A DNA stretch of 64,000 bases from DATAZK01 sp965199805 (GCA_965199805.1 CBDATO010000003.1:62001-126000); one strand, 5' to 3'; counted from the first letter of the stretch, positions 7,898 to 16,317 are shown. The notes: generated from the sequence alone by a model not told the origin. Translations and numbers: made by a program.

Positions 7898-8407
7898 ATG
7901 CCGCGCCGTCTGCCCGAGGGTCCGTCAGACGTCTCCCGGGCGCTGGAGCGGTTGCTGCGCCTGCAGTCCAACCGCGGGGTGCACGCCCGGCAGTCCGCAG
8001 CGGCGGGGGTCGTGATCAGCAATCCCGGCTTCGCCGTGCTGCAAGCGCTGCAGGAGGCGGGTGAGCTCAGCCTCGGCGAGGTCGCCAAGGCGTGCTCGGC
8101 CGATCCGGCAGCGATCGGACGGCAGGTCAAGACCCTCGAGGACGAGGGCTTCGTCGAGCGCAGCCCGTCGGCGACCGACGGGCGGGTGAGCGTCGTCCGC
8201 CTCACCGAGGCGGGACGGGCCGCCCACGGCCAGGTCCGGCAGGTGCGCAACCACCACATGGCCGACGTGCTCGCCGGCTGGACCGAGGGCGACCGCCGGA
8301 CCCTCGCCGAACTGATCGACCGGCTGGTCGACGACCTGAAGACCACCCCGCTGCGTGCGGCGGACTCGCGTACCGCATCGCGCCCGGAATCACGGAGGAC
8401 AGCATGA
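7898..8407 (+). CDS. MarR-family transcriptional regulator
   Basis: A 169-residue winged-helix regulator. The recognition region LSLGEVAKACSADPAAIGRQVKTLEDEGFVERS (about residues 54-86) and the wing with SATDGRVSVVRLTEAGRAA (about 88-106) are characteristic of MarR proteins, which bind as dimers and are usually released by small aromatic or phenolic ligands. The stop overlaps the ATG of the DegT-fold gene (ATGA), so the regulator heads an operon with it and the following amidohydrolase-fold gene. It probably controls its own promoter, where an inverted repeat covers the -35 box. Confidence 0.9.
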   Translation: MPRRLPEGPSDVSRALERLLRLQSNRGVHARQSAAAGVVISNPGFAVLQALQEAGELSLGEVAKACSADPAAIGRQVKTLEDEGFVERSPSATDGRVSVVRLTEAGRAAHGQVRQVRNHHMADVLAGWTEGDRRTLAELIDRLVDDLKTTPLRAADSRTASRPESRRTA

Positions 8408-9684
8408 CCACAGAGACGCAGGGCGCATCCATCGGGGTCACGGCCGCCGTGCCGGCCACCACGCGGCACATCGATTACGCGGGCTCGGTGCACGACGAGC
8501 GCGAGATCGAGGCGGTCGTCGAGGTGCTGCGCGGCGGGCCGACCGCGCTGCGCATCGGCAAGAACGTCAAGGCGATGGAGAAGCGGGTCGCCGGCCTGTT
8601 CGGCAAGCGCCGCGGGGTGATGTGCAACTCCGGCAGCTCCGCGCTGTACCTCGCGATCGAGGTGCTGGGGCTCGAGCCCGGTGACGAGATCATCACGGCG
8701 GCGGTGACGTTCTCCACCGACATCGCGCCGATGCTGCGGGCCGGCCTGGTGCCCGTCTTCGTCGACGTCACGCCCGACACGTTCCAGATCGACGTCGACG
8801 CGATCGAGGCGATGATCGGCCCGCGTACGCGTGCCATCCTCACGCCCAACCTGATCGGCAACGCGCCCGACTGGGACCGCATCCGCGAGATCGCCGACAA
8901 GCACGGCCTCAAGGTCGTCGAGGACTCCTGTGACGCGCTCGGGCTCACCCTGCGCGGCACACCGACCGGCACCCGCGCCGACATCAGCCTCACCAGCTTC
9001 GCGCTGTCGCACATCATCACGGCGGCCGGCACCGGCGGGATGGTCTGCTTCGACGACGACGATCTCGCCGACCAGGCGCTGCTCTTCCGGCGGTGGGGGC
9101 GGCGTTCGGAGGTGCAGCTCTTCGGCTCGAGCAAGGGCAAGGACCGGCGCTTCTTCTCCACGCTCGACGCCGACGACGACCTCGAGTACGACAACCTCTT
9201 CATCTTCGACGAGCTGGGCTGGAACTTCGAGCCTTCCGAGCTGTCGGCAGCCTTTGGCCTGGTGCAGCTCGACAAGCTCGGTGACAACCTCGCCCGCCGC
9301 CAGCGCAGCTTCGCCCTCACCAGCGGCCACCTGGCCAGATGGCCGGAGTTCTTCATCCTGCCCCGGCTCACCGAGGGCGTGGAGACCGGCTGGCACATGT
9401 TTCCGATGATCATCAATCCCGCGTCCGGGATCCGCCGCAGCGAGTTCCAGCAGTGGATGGAGAGCCACGGCGTCGACACCCGCATGGTGTGGACCGGCAA
9501 CGCCGCCCGCCAGCCCGCGTTCCGCAACCGGCCGTTCCGCGCACCCGAGGGCGGGCTGCCCAACGCCGACCGGGTCATGGAGTACGGGCTGATCCTGCCC
9601 AACAACCACTCGCTCACCGATGCCGACTGCGACTACATCGGCGAGACCGTCGAAGGCTTCCTGCGCAGCAAGAACCTGATCTGA
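8404..9684 (+). CDS. DegT/DnrJ/EryC1-fold PLP enzyme with His in place of Lys (ColD/E1-like)
   Basis: A 426-residue fold-type I PLP protein. It carries the family motifs CNSGSSALYLAIE near 77, VVEDSCDALG near 174 and GTGGMV near 210. The internal aldimine lysine expected in the SFxxxK motif is absent: the protein reads TSFALSHIITAAGTGG, placing His203 at that site. The same exchange occurs in the sugar 3-dehydratases ColD and E1 (RfbH), which use PLP or PMP to remove a 3-hydroxyl instead of transaminating. The E1 iron-sulfur cysteines after the RDWGR motif are missing (here RRWGRRSEVQLFGSS), so ColD is the closer mechanistic model. No sugar-nucleotide genes are nearby, and the substrate is unknown. 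Confidence 0.85.
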   Translation: MTTETQGASIGVTAAVPATTRHIDYAGSVHDEREIEAVVEVLRGGPTALRIGKNVKAMEKRVAGLFGKRRGVMCNSGSSALYLAIEVLGLEPGDEIITAAVTFSTDIAPMLRAGLVPVFVDVTPDTFQIDVDAIEAMIGPRTRAILTPNLIGNAPDWDRIREIADKHGLKVVEDSCDALGLTLRGTPTGTRADISLTSFALSHIITAAGTGGMVCFDDDDLADQALLFRRWGRRSEVQLFGSSKGKDRRFFSTLDADDDLEYDNLFIFDELGWNFEPSELSAAFGLVQLDKLGDNLARRQRSFALTSGHLARWPEFFILPRLTEGVETGWHMFPMIINPASGIRRSEFQQWMESHGVDTRMVWTGNAARQPAFRNRPFRAPEGGLPNADRVMEYGLILPNNHSLTDADCDYIGETVEGFLRSKNLI

Positions 9685-9696
9685 GAGGTGCAAGAG

Positions 9697-10569
9697 ATGG
9701 AAGGCATGCGTAACGGGGTCGGCGCGATCGACCTGATGATCGGCTTCCCGTCGGCCGACGCGCGCTCGCACTACGAGAACCTGCGCGCCCTGGCCAAGGA
9801 CGCCGCGAGCCAGGAGATGCAGTTCCCGGCCGAGTACATGTTCAAGCAGGTGCCCAACCACCTGCCCGAGGGCGCCGACCCGATCGAGGTGACGCTGCAG
9901 GAGATGGACGCCTGCGGGGTCGCGAAGGGCATGCTCGGCAACCCGTACAGCGAGACAGCGCAGCGCGCGCTCAAGGAGCATCCCGACCGCTTCTTCTGCG
10001 CCATCGAGATCGACCCGAACGACGTCACCGGGGCGGTGCGCAAGGCCCGCAAGGCCAAGGACGAGTGGGACATCAAGGCCGTCACGACCTTCCCGGCGGG
10101 CTGCAACCCGCAGGTGCCGGTCAACGACCGGCGCTACTACCCGCTCTACCAGACCTGCATCGACCTCGACATCCCGATCGTGTCGAACGCCGGAGTGCCC
10201 GGCCCCCGGGTGCCGATGGCCTGCCAGAAGGTCGAGCTCTTCGACGAGGTCTGCTACGACTTCCCGGAGCTGCGGATCGTCATGCGCCACGGCGCCGAGC
10301 CGTGGACCGAGCTGGCCATGAAGCTGATGCTCAAGTGGCCGGGGCTGTACTACATGCCGTCGGCGTTCGCGCCCAAGCACTACCCGAAGCCGATCCTCGA
10401 CTACGCCAACAGCCGCGGCAGCGACAAGATCATGTACGCCGGGTACTACCCGATGGGCCTGTCGCTGCGCCGCATCCACGACGAGATGCAGAACGTGCCG
10501 CTGAAGGACGAGGTCTGGCCGAAGTTCCTGCGCGACAACGCGGTGAAGGTCTTCAAGCTCGACGCGTGA
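9697..10569 (+). CDS. Amidohydrolase_2-fold protein lacking canonical metal ligands
   Basis: A 290-residue TIM-barrel protein related to ACMSD/gamma-resorcylate-decarboxylase type amidohydrolases. The N-terminal DxHxH metal motif is replaced by AIDLMIGFPSAD, and the late aspartate motif, usually FGSDYP, reads YAGYYPMG. A histidine remains in MRHGAEPW. The protein probably does not use the standard metal centre. ATG at 9697 is preferred because GAGAGG ends 8 nt upstream; GTG 9688 and ATG 9706 are alternatives. The gene begins 12 nt after the DegT-fold stop and is in the same operon. The role is unknown. Confidence 0.8.
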   Translation: MEGMRNGVGAIDLMIGFPSADARSHYENLRALAKDAASQEMQFPAEYMFKQVPNHLPEGADPIEVTLQEMDACGVAKGMLGNPYSETAQRALKEHPDRFFCAIEIDPNDVTGAVRKARKAKDEWDIKAVTTFPAGCNPQVPVNDRRYYPLYQTCIDLDIPIVSNAGVPGPRVPMACQKVELFDEVCYDFPELRIVMRHGAEPWTELAMKLMLKWPGLYYMPSAFAPKHYPKPILDYANSRGSDKIMYAGYYPMGLSLRRIHDEMQNVPLKDEVWPKFLRDNAVKVFKLDA

Positions 10570-10595
10570 GTCAGCTCGGTGGGGTGCCGCTGAGC

Positions 10596-11027
10596 CTATT
10601 TCGGCGGGACGCCGAAGTTGATCAGCTCGAACGGCACCCCGCCGACGTCGATCCGCGCAATGGACGACGTCGCCCCGTCCACGCCGACGATGTCGAACGG
10701 GTCGCCCGGGTCGAAGCCTGCTGCCCGGGCCGCCTCGACCCCGGCTGCGACGTCACGCGAGCCGAAGGACAACCCGGCCACCCCGGGCTTCAGGACGTCA
10801 CGCAGTGCGGGTGGGATCTCGACGAACTCGAGGATGCCGGCGCGGGCGCCCACGATCGCGCCGCGGGTCGCGCCCTTGCCCTCCGGCCAGCCGAGACCCG
10901 AGGCGGTCTGCTCGGCCGGTGCATCGAACCGGATGACCGGCTTGGCGTCCGCGACGCCTTCCACGAAGGCCAGCGTGGCGTCCAGATCCTCGACCAGGAC
11001 GATGGCCTTCACGATTCCACTCGGCAC
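10596..11027 (-). CDS. VOC-superfamily protein
   Basis: A 143-residue glyoxalase-fold protein. The N-terminal KAIVLVEDLDATLAFVEGV and the C-terminal IARIDVGGVPFELINFG correspond to the first and last strands of the fold, and GARAGILEFVEIP fits the central module. The usual metal-ligand His near the first strand is not evident, so it may bind rather than turn over its ligand. It is convergent with the amidohydrolase-fold gene, with 26 bp between stops. It is likely monocistronic: the next gene on this strand, the ClC transporter, begins about 1.5 kb upstream and ends 99 bp away. Confidence 0.75.
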   Translation of the reverse strand: MPSGIVKAIVLVEDLDATLAFVEGVADAKPVIRFDAPAEQTASGLGWPEGKGATRGAIVGARAGILEFVEIPPALRDVLKPGVAGLSFGSRDVAAGVEAARAAGFDPGDPFDIVGVDGATSSIARIDVGGVPFELINFGVPPK

Positions 11028-11126
11028 GGCTTGCTCCCTCGATCGTCGTGTCGGGTGCTGCCGGGCCTGCTGTTCGTGTGCGGAGGGCCCGGACCGACCC
11101 GGCCTACTCTGCCAGTGGCGTCGACG

Positions 11127-12533
11127 TCAGCCCGGTCCGCCTGTCCGTCCTTCGGCAGCCTCCATGCGTGTCCGGAGATCGTCGTAGATCGGCCGGACCT
11201 TCAGCGTCATGCAGACCAGTGTCGCGGCCACGCCGGCCACGAACATCGGCAGCACCAGCGCCGTCGTGGCCGTCATCTCGGCGACCAGGACGATGCCGGT
11301 GAGGGGGGCGCGCACCACCGCCGTGAAGAACGCCGACATCCCGATCACCGCCAGCGACGTCGTCGGCAACGGCGAACCGGAGAGCGGCAGGTTCCCGACC
11401 GCCGCGACGATCCCGCCCAGCGCCGCTCCCAGGAGCAGGAGCGGCGCGAACAGGCCGCCCGACGTGCCCACCGCATACGTGATCGGGGCCAGCAGGTAAC
11501 GCACGGCGAGCACCGCCACCAGCGTGCCGAGGGGAACGGTCGCGTTGATCACGCGCATGGTCCAGGAGTCGCCGCCACCCACGATCGAGGGGGAGATCAG
11601 CCCCACGACCGCCACCAGAGCGCCGACGATTGCTGCCTTGGTCACCGGTGACAGCCGGATGACACGCAGGTTCAGGTCGATCAGCAGCAGGACGAGCCGG
11701 CTGTAGGCGGCGCCGAGCGCCCCGCAGAGCACCCCCAGGATCGCGGCCGGCAGCAACAGCCACCACGGTGAGGTGTGCAGGACTCCCGCCGGCAGGTCGG
11801 GCCGGTTGCCCACGATGAGCCGCTCCATCGCGACGGCGCAGGCCACCGAGGTGAGCGTGACGAGCAGCTGCCGGCTGCGGAACGATCGCGCGACCTCCTC
11901 GAGCGCGAAGACGGCCCCGCCGATGGGGGCGTTGAAGGCGACACCCAGGCCTGCCCCCGCCATGGCGACCGACAGCACCCGCACGTCCTCCGGTCGCACG
12001 CGCCGCCACACGCCCAGCGCGCCGCCGATCGTGGCGCCCATCTGGACCGTCGGGCCCTCCCGGCCCAGCAGCATGCCCGGCCCGATGGAGAGCAGCCCAC
12101 CGAAGAACTTGGCCGGAACGACGCGAAGCCGGTCGGGCGGCTCCTCCGCGGCCATCTGTGCCTCGACGCGCTGGACGCCGCTGCCTCCCGACTCCGGTAC
12201 CCATCGCACGATCAGGCGCGCAACCGCCACGCACCCGGCGATCACGATGATCGCGACCACCCAGCCGAGGAACCCGATGTCGACGGCCCAGTGGAGAAGC
12301 CGCCCGCGCAGGTCCTCGCCGTGCTGGAGGGCGAGCCGGAACAGGCCTCCGATGACCCCGGTGAGCAGGCCTCCGACTATCGCCAGACCAAGGATGACCG
12401 GCCAGGTGGCCGGCGGACCGTCGATCGCCGCGGCCGGTCGTCCGACGGTGCCCGAGTGCGGGCGCGGGCGCGACCGGCCCCACCACGACGACCGGCTCGA
12501 CCTCGGTCTCGGCGCTCCACGCACCGGCCTCAC
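11127..12533 (-). CDS. ClC-family chloride channel/transporter
   Basis: A 468-residue integral membrane protein with about ten hydrophobic segments. The three ion-pathway motifs are present: GSGVQ near 117-121, GREGP near 157-161 (gating glutamate about 159), and GTSGGLFAP near 355. A second acidic pair, EE near 212-213 in APIGGAVFALEEV, matches the proton-side glutamate region of Cl-/H+ exchangers, so antiport is more likely than a channel. The C terminus lacks CBS domains. The first 40 residues look unlike a natural N terminus: the codon-position GC bias favours another frame until about 12440, so the start could be wrong or a frameshift present. Confidence 0.85.
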   Translation of the reverse strand: MRPVRGAPRPRSSRSSWWGRSRPRPHSGTVGRPAAAIDGPPATWPVILGLAIVGGLLTGVIGGLFRLALQHGEDLRGRLLHWAVDIGFLGWVVAIIVIAGCVAVARLIVRWVPESGGSGVQRVEAQMAAEEPPDRLRVVPAKFFGGLLSIGPGMLLGREGPTVQMGATIGGALGVWRRVRPEDVRVLSVAMAGAGLGVAFNAPIGGAVFALEEVARSFRSRQLLVTLTSVACAVAMERLIVGNRPDLPAGVLHTSPWWLLLPAAILGVLCGALGAAYSRLVLLLIDLNLRVIRLSPVTKAAIVGALVAVVGLISPSIVGGGDSWTMRVINATVPLGTLVAVLAVRYLLAPITYAVGTSGGLFAPLLLLGAALGGIVAAVGNLPLSGSPLPTTSLAVIGMSAFFTAVVRAPLTGIVLVAEMTATTALVLPMFVAGVAATLVCMTLKVRPIYDDLRTRMEAAEGRTGGPG

Positions 12534-12591
12534 CTGTGCAGCGTAAGGCCGGTTCGGCCGGCGGCCGGACCGCGAACCCCGGGTACGGCAA

Positions 12592-12622
12592 ACGCCCCGA
12601 TCGGTAGGACCGATCGGGGCGT
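12592..12622 (-). terminator. Strong hairpin terminator downstream of the DUF5709 gene
   Basis: ACGCCCCGATCGGT (12592-12605) pairs perfectly with ACCGATCGGGGCGT (12609-12622) around a 3-nt loop. It lies 26 bp after the minus-strand stop at 12648 and before the ClC gene start at 12533. Confidence 0.7.
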
Positions 12623-12647
12623 CGCTCGTGCCTGCGTACGTGCCGGT

Positions 12648-13088
12648 TCAGTCCTCGCCGACGATGTGCATGGCGGACTCCTCCGCCGAGGCGTCGCCGG
12701 AGTCGACCCCGACGCTCCCGGCGACGAGGTCGGCCTCGATGTCCTCGTGGGCTCCCTCGTCCTCCGCCACGAGGCGGCCGGCGGGGATGTATTCGTCGGT
12801 GTTGGTCTCGGCCTCGAGCGACTCGCGCTCGGCCTGGGCGTACGGGTCGATGTCGGGCTCCTCCTCGGCCAGCAACTGGTCGAGGCTCTCGCCCTCCCGC
12901 TCCTCGGCCAGGGTGGTGCCGAACCGCTCGGCGGCCGACAGCCGCTCCGCCGGCTCGTAGCCCGGGTCGAGCGGGTCGTCGCCCGGCGCACCGAGCAGCG
13001 TGTCGTTCGCGTCGAGCAGCCCGTCGTCGTCCAGCTGCCCGTCGATCGAGTCGTTCGCCTCGACGGGGTTGTCGTCGTCGTCTGCCAT
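12648..13088 (-). CDS. DUF5709 acidic actinobacterial protein
   Basis: A 146-residue, very acidic and hydrophilic protein with no signal peptide or membrane segment. The N-terminal QLDDDGLLDANDTLLGAPG and DPLDPGYEPAERLSAAERFGTT, plus the terminal SAEESAMHIVGED, match the DUF5709 pattern (paired D-rich turns followed by a PGYEPPER-like motif). The function is unknown, and most of the chain looks disordered. ATG at 13088 is selected because the composition upstream is not of this kind and GGAGCAC lies upstream on the coding strand (complement about 13095-13101). The transcript ends at the hairpin 12592-12622. Confidence 0.8.
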   Translation of the reverse strand: MADDDDNPVEANDSIDGQLDDDGLLDANDTLLGAPGDDPLDPGYEPAERLSAAERFGTTLAEEREGESLDQLLAEEEPDIDPYAQAERESLEAETNTDEYIPAGRLVAEDEGAHEDIEADLVAGSVGVDSGDASAEESAMHIVGED

Positions 13089-13126
13089 GTGGGTGTGCTC
13101 CTGTGTTGATGGCAAGCAGTGTCGAT

Positions 13127-14062
13127 CTAGAGGGTTGCTCTCGGCAGCAGGTACCCGACCAGAGCTGCGTTGAACAGGTCGGCCCGCTCCCACTGCAGGA
13201 AATGGCCGGCGCGCGGCACGACGAACGGCCCGTTGAGCCGGGCGAACGCGTGCTCGCACTGCAGGGCGAAGGTATCCGGAACGACGTTGTCGTCGGGGCC
13301 GTAGAGCACCATCGTCGGCGTCTGCACGACGTCGAAGATCACCGGCAGCTCCGACATCGGCTTGCCGTAGGCGAGCTCGTACGGCCCCCACGAGGCGCGC
13401 AGCTTGTCGGCGTCGGCGAACGGCTCGGTGTGGAAGTCGACGTCGTCGGCCGTGAAGGACCCGGGGGAGCCCCAGAGCCGCGGGCCGTACATGCCCGCGA
13501 TCCACCGGCGCCGCAGCCCCGGCGTGGTGAGCGTGGCGGCGAACTCGTCGCCGTCGCGACCCTGCAGCACCCGGTAGTCGCCGGTGGCGTGGTCGTTGTC
13601 GAGCAGGGTGGTGGGCAGGCCGGCCGCGCGATACACCTCCGGCAGGTTCGGCGGCACGCTGTTGAAGAAGACCTGCCGCGCGACGAACCCCGGGTAGCGC
13701 GCCGACATGTCGAGCATGACGACGCCGCCCACGTCACCCGCCGCTGCCGTCACGACCTCGTGGCCGAGCACGTCGTGGACGAGCGCGTACACGTCCTTGG
13801 CGTAGGCGGCGATGTCGTAGAAGCCGTCGGGAGCAAGGCTCGAGTCGCCGTACCCGCGCAGGTCGGGAACGATCACCTCGAAGCCGGCGGCGGCCAGCGG
13901 CGCGATGTTGCGGTACCAGATCCGCTTGGTCTCGGGGTAGCCGTGGAGCAGGATCAGCGGGACCCCGCCGGCCCCTTCGCGTACGTAGGCGAGCCGCACC
14001 CCGGTCGAGAGGTCGGCGTAGGAGACGGGGAAATCATCAGCGCTGGCCACGCCCGGGATCAT
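13127..14062 (-). CDS. Alpha/beta hydrolase, epoxide hydrolase/haloalkane dehalogenase type
   Basis: A 311-residue alpha/beta hydrolase. LHGYPETKRIWY near 39-50 is the oxyanion motif typical of epoxide hydrolases and dehalogenases. The nucleophile elbow reads AAAGDVGG near 107-114, so an aspartate rather than serine attacks, as in those families. The late residues are YGPDDNVVP (acid) and PRAGHFLQWE (histidine near 293). It is likely to hydrolyse an epoxide or carbon-halogen bond; which one cannot be told. It lies 47 bp upstream of the stop of the minus-strand SDR and 38 bp before the DUF5709 start, so cotranscription is possible. Confidence 0.85.
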   Translation of the reverse strand: MIPGVASADDFPVSYADLSTGVRLAYVREGAGGVPLILLHGYPETKRIWYRNIAPLAAAGFEVIVPDLRGYGDSSLAPDGFYDIAAYAKDVYALVHDVLGHEVVTAAAGDVGGVVMLDMSARYPGFVARQVFFNSVPPNLPEVYRAAGLPTTLLDNDHATGDYRVLQGRDGDEFAATLTTPGLRRRWIAGMYGPRLWGSPGSFTADDVDFHTEPFADADKLRASWGPYELAYGKPMSELPVIFDVVQTPTMVLYGPDDNVVPDTFALQCEHAFARLNGPFVVPRAGHFLQWERADLFNAALVGYLLPRATL

Positions 14063-14108
14063 GCCGTACGCGGTCGGCGCTCATCTTCCCGGGCGCATGG
14101 ACTCGGGC

Positions 14109-14927
14109 TCAGTGCTTCGGGATGGCGTCGAGGATGCCGGCGAAGCGCTGCTCGATGGTGTCGCGCAGATCGTCGTGCGAGATGACCCAGAAGCGGTCGT
14201 CCTTGATGGCGTCGACCACCATCGCGGCGACCTCGGCGGGCTCCTTGCCCTCCGGCCCGGTGAAGCCCGCGCGGATGTACTGGCGCATCTGCTCGGCGTC
14301 GGGGGTGCGCTGCTCGGAGCCGGCGGTGCGGTTGCGCTCGGACTCCATGACCCCGGTGTTGGTCGCGCTCGGGCAGAGCACCGCCACCTTGAGCTCCGAG
14401 CCGGCCATGGCGAGCTCGGCCGCCAGCGTCTCCGAGATCGAGACCACGCCGACCTTGCTCACCGCGTACGGGCCGATGTACGGCACCCCGCTGAGCAGCC
14501 CGGCGACCGACGAGGTGTTGACGATGTAGCCGGGTCGGCCCTGCTCGCGCATGAGCGGCGCGAAGACGTGGACGCCGTGGATGACGCCCCACAGGTCGAC
14601 CCCGAGCACCCACTTCCAGTCCTCGAGCGTCTGGTTGTCCAGGGTGTTGAAGGTCGAGACCCCGGCGTTGTTGCAGAGGATGTCGACGGCGCCGAAATGG
14701 TCGGTGACCTCGGCGGCGAGTGCGTAGACGTCGTCGATTTGGGACACATCGGTACGGACGGCGATGGAGCCGGCTGGGAGGGTGTCGAGTGCGGCCTGCA
14801 TCGCCTGCTCCTCGACGTCGGCGATCGCGATGGAGCAGCCTTCGGCGGCGAGGGCCTGGGCGAGTGCCAGGCCGATGCCACCGGCCCCACCTGTGACGAC
14901 TGCGACCTGGCCGGGCGTGATGTTCAC
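14109..14927 (-). CDS. Short-chain dehydrogenase/reductase
   Basis: A 272-residue classical SDR. TGGAGGIG lies at about 12-19, NNAG near 92 and YAVSK near 160. The long C-terminal region after the active site (HDDLRDTIEQRFAGIL) is typical of actinobacterial SDRs annotated as oxidoreductases of lipid or terpenoid breakdown. GTG at 14927 is preceded by GGAGGCAC on the coding strand, a strong ribosome-binding site. The gene is divergent from the ACAD10/11-like operon, and the 94-bp intergenic region holds an 18-nt palindrome at 14953-14970 that could serve both promoters. Confidence 0.87.
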   Translation of the reverse strand: MNITPGQVAVVTGGAGGIGLALAQALAAEGCSIAIADVEEQAMQAALDTLPAGSIAVRTDVSQIDDVYALAAEVTDHFGAVDILCNNAGVSTFNTLDNQTLEDWKWVLGVDLWGVIHGVHVFAPLMREQGRPGYIVNTSSVAGLLSGVPYIGPYAVSKVGVVSISETLAAELAMAGSELKVAVLCPSATNTGVMESERNRTAGSEQRTPDAEQMRQYIRAGFTGPEGKEPAEVAAMVVDAIKDDRFWVISHDDLRDTIEQRFAGILDAIPKH

Positions 14928-14952
14928 GTGTGCCTCCGTGGTGGGATGGATG

Positions 14953-14970
14953 ACAGCATGATTACGCTGT
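14953..14970. promoter_or_regulatory. Candidate operator between divergent SDR and ACAD genes
   Basis: ACAGCATGATTACGCTGT is an imperfect 18-nt palindrome, matching its reverse complement at 14 of 18 positions. It sits midway between the divergent starts at 14927 and 15022. The TetR gene at the end of the rightward operon (18885) is the obvious candidate binder; this is inference. Confidence 0.4.
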
Positions 14971-15021
14971 GATCCCCAGCCTGCAAGCGGGCGGCACGGG
15001 CAGCGACGAAGGGACGAACCG

Positions 15022-16317
15022 ATGACGTGGGGTTTCGAAGCTGATCCGGAGCTCGAGGCGGAGCTGCAGTGGATGCGCTCCTTCATCGACACCGAGCTGA
15101 TCCCGCTCGAGCCGATCATGAAGACGCTCCCGGCCGACGAATGGGCCGTGGTGAAGACGCACCTGCAGGACCAGGTCAAGGCACGGGGGCTCTGGGGCGC
15201 GTTCCTGGACCCCAAGCTGGGCGGCGCCGGCTTCGGCCAGCTCAAGCTCGCCCTGATGTCCGAGCTCATCGGGCGCTGCATGTTCTCGATGGTGATCTTC
15301 GGGGTGCAGGCGCCGGACAGCGGAAACATGGAGCTGCTCGCCCACGGGGCCAACGATGCGCAGAAGGAGCGCTGGCTCTGGCCCAACATGCGCGGCGAGA
15401 TCACCAGTGCCTTCGCGCTCACGGAGCCGTTCACCGCGGGCGCCGACCCGACCGTCATCGGCACGACCGCCGTCCGTGACGGCGACGACTGGGTGATCAA
15501 CGGTCACAAGTGGTTCATCACGAACGCCTCGTCCGCCGACATCACGCTGGTCTTCGCCGAGACCAACCCGGAGGGCCGCCCGCACCGGCACGCGTCGATC
15601 TTCATCGTGCCGGCCGGCACCCCGGGCATGAACGTGGTGCGCGACATCGGCACGATGGCCCACCCCACCGCCGAGTACGGACGCCCCGGCAACCACGCCG
15701 AGGTCGTCTTCCAGGACTGCCACGTGCCCGCCGACCACCTGATCGGCAATCCCGGCGACGGCTTCGTGCTGGCCCAGCAGCGGCTCGGCGGCGGCCGTAT
15801 CCACCACTCGATGCGCTGGCTCGGTCAGGCGCAGCGCTCGCTCGAGATCATGTGCGAGCGGGCGGTCTCCCGCACCTCGCACGGCAAGCTGCTCGGCCAG
15901 CACCAGATGGTGCAGGACTACATCGCGCTCTCGCACATGGAGATCCAGGCCGCCCGGCTGCTGACCTTCCAGACCGCCTGGAAGATGGACAAGTACGGAG
16001 CCTCCGCCGTGCGCGCGGACCTCGGCATGGTCAAGGCCCACGTCTCGAAGGTGGTGCTGGGCGTGCTCGACCGCACGATCCAGGTGCTCGGCGCGCTCGG
16101 CTACTCCAGCGACATGCCGGTGGAGGAGTGGTACCGCAGCACCCGCTTCGGGCCCATCGGCGACGGCCCCGACGAGCTGCACAAGTCGGTGCTCGCGCGC
16201 ACGCTGCTGAAGGGCTACAAGCCGGTGGAGGGCTGGCCGACCGAGCACCTGCCGAGCCGCACTCCTGCTGCGCAGATCAAGTGGGCCGAGCTCCGGCACG
16301 CCGCCGGGCTGACATGA
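15022..16317 (+). CDS. Acyl-CoA dehydrogenase, ACAD10/ACAD11-like
   Basis: A 431-residue acyl-CoA dehydrogenase. It carries AFALTEPFTAGADPTVIGTT (about 132-151), HKWFITNASSAD, RLGGGRIHHSMRW near 253 and LGALGYSSDMPVEEWYRSTR near 355. The long N terminus and the GGGRIHH and S-DMP-type motifs place it with the ACAD10/11 branch. Members of that branch act on 4-hydroxyacyl-CoA via a phosphorylated intermediate, or on branched acyl-CoA. The stop overlaps the next ATG (ATGA), and the operon continues with an MDR reductase, a HAD protein, an SDR and TetR. No phosphotransferase (LvaA/APH-type) gene is in the window. Confidence 0.9.
   Translation: MTWGFEADPELEAELQWMRSFIDTELIPLEPIMKTLPADEWAVVKTHLQDQVKARGLWGAFLDPKLGGAGFGQLKLALMSELIGRCMFSMVIFGVQAPDSGNMELLAHGANDAQKERWLWPNMRGEITSAFALTEPFTAGADPTVIGTTAVRDGDDWVINGHKWFITNASSADITLVFAETNPEGRPHRHASIFIVPAGTPGMNVVRDIGTMAHPTAEYGRPGNHAEVVFQDCHVPADHLIGNPGDGFVLAQQRLGGGRIHHSMRWLGQAQRSLEIMCERAVSRTSHGKLLGQHQMVQDYIALSHMEIQAARLLTFQTAWKMDKYGASAVRADLGMVKAHVSKVVLGVLDRTIQVLGALGYSSDMPVEEWYRSTRFGPIGDGPDELHKSVLARTLLKGYKPVEGWPTEHLPSRTPAAQIKWAELRHAAGLT

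Noticed and set aside
7699..10479. A 926-codon open frame on the minus strand.
   Set aside because: It lies antisense to the MarR, DegT-fold and amidohydrolase-fold genes, which have clear motifs. The translation is Arg/His/Val/Asp-rich without domains, an artefact of GC-rich third positions.
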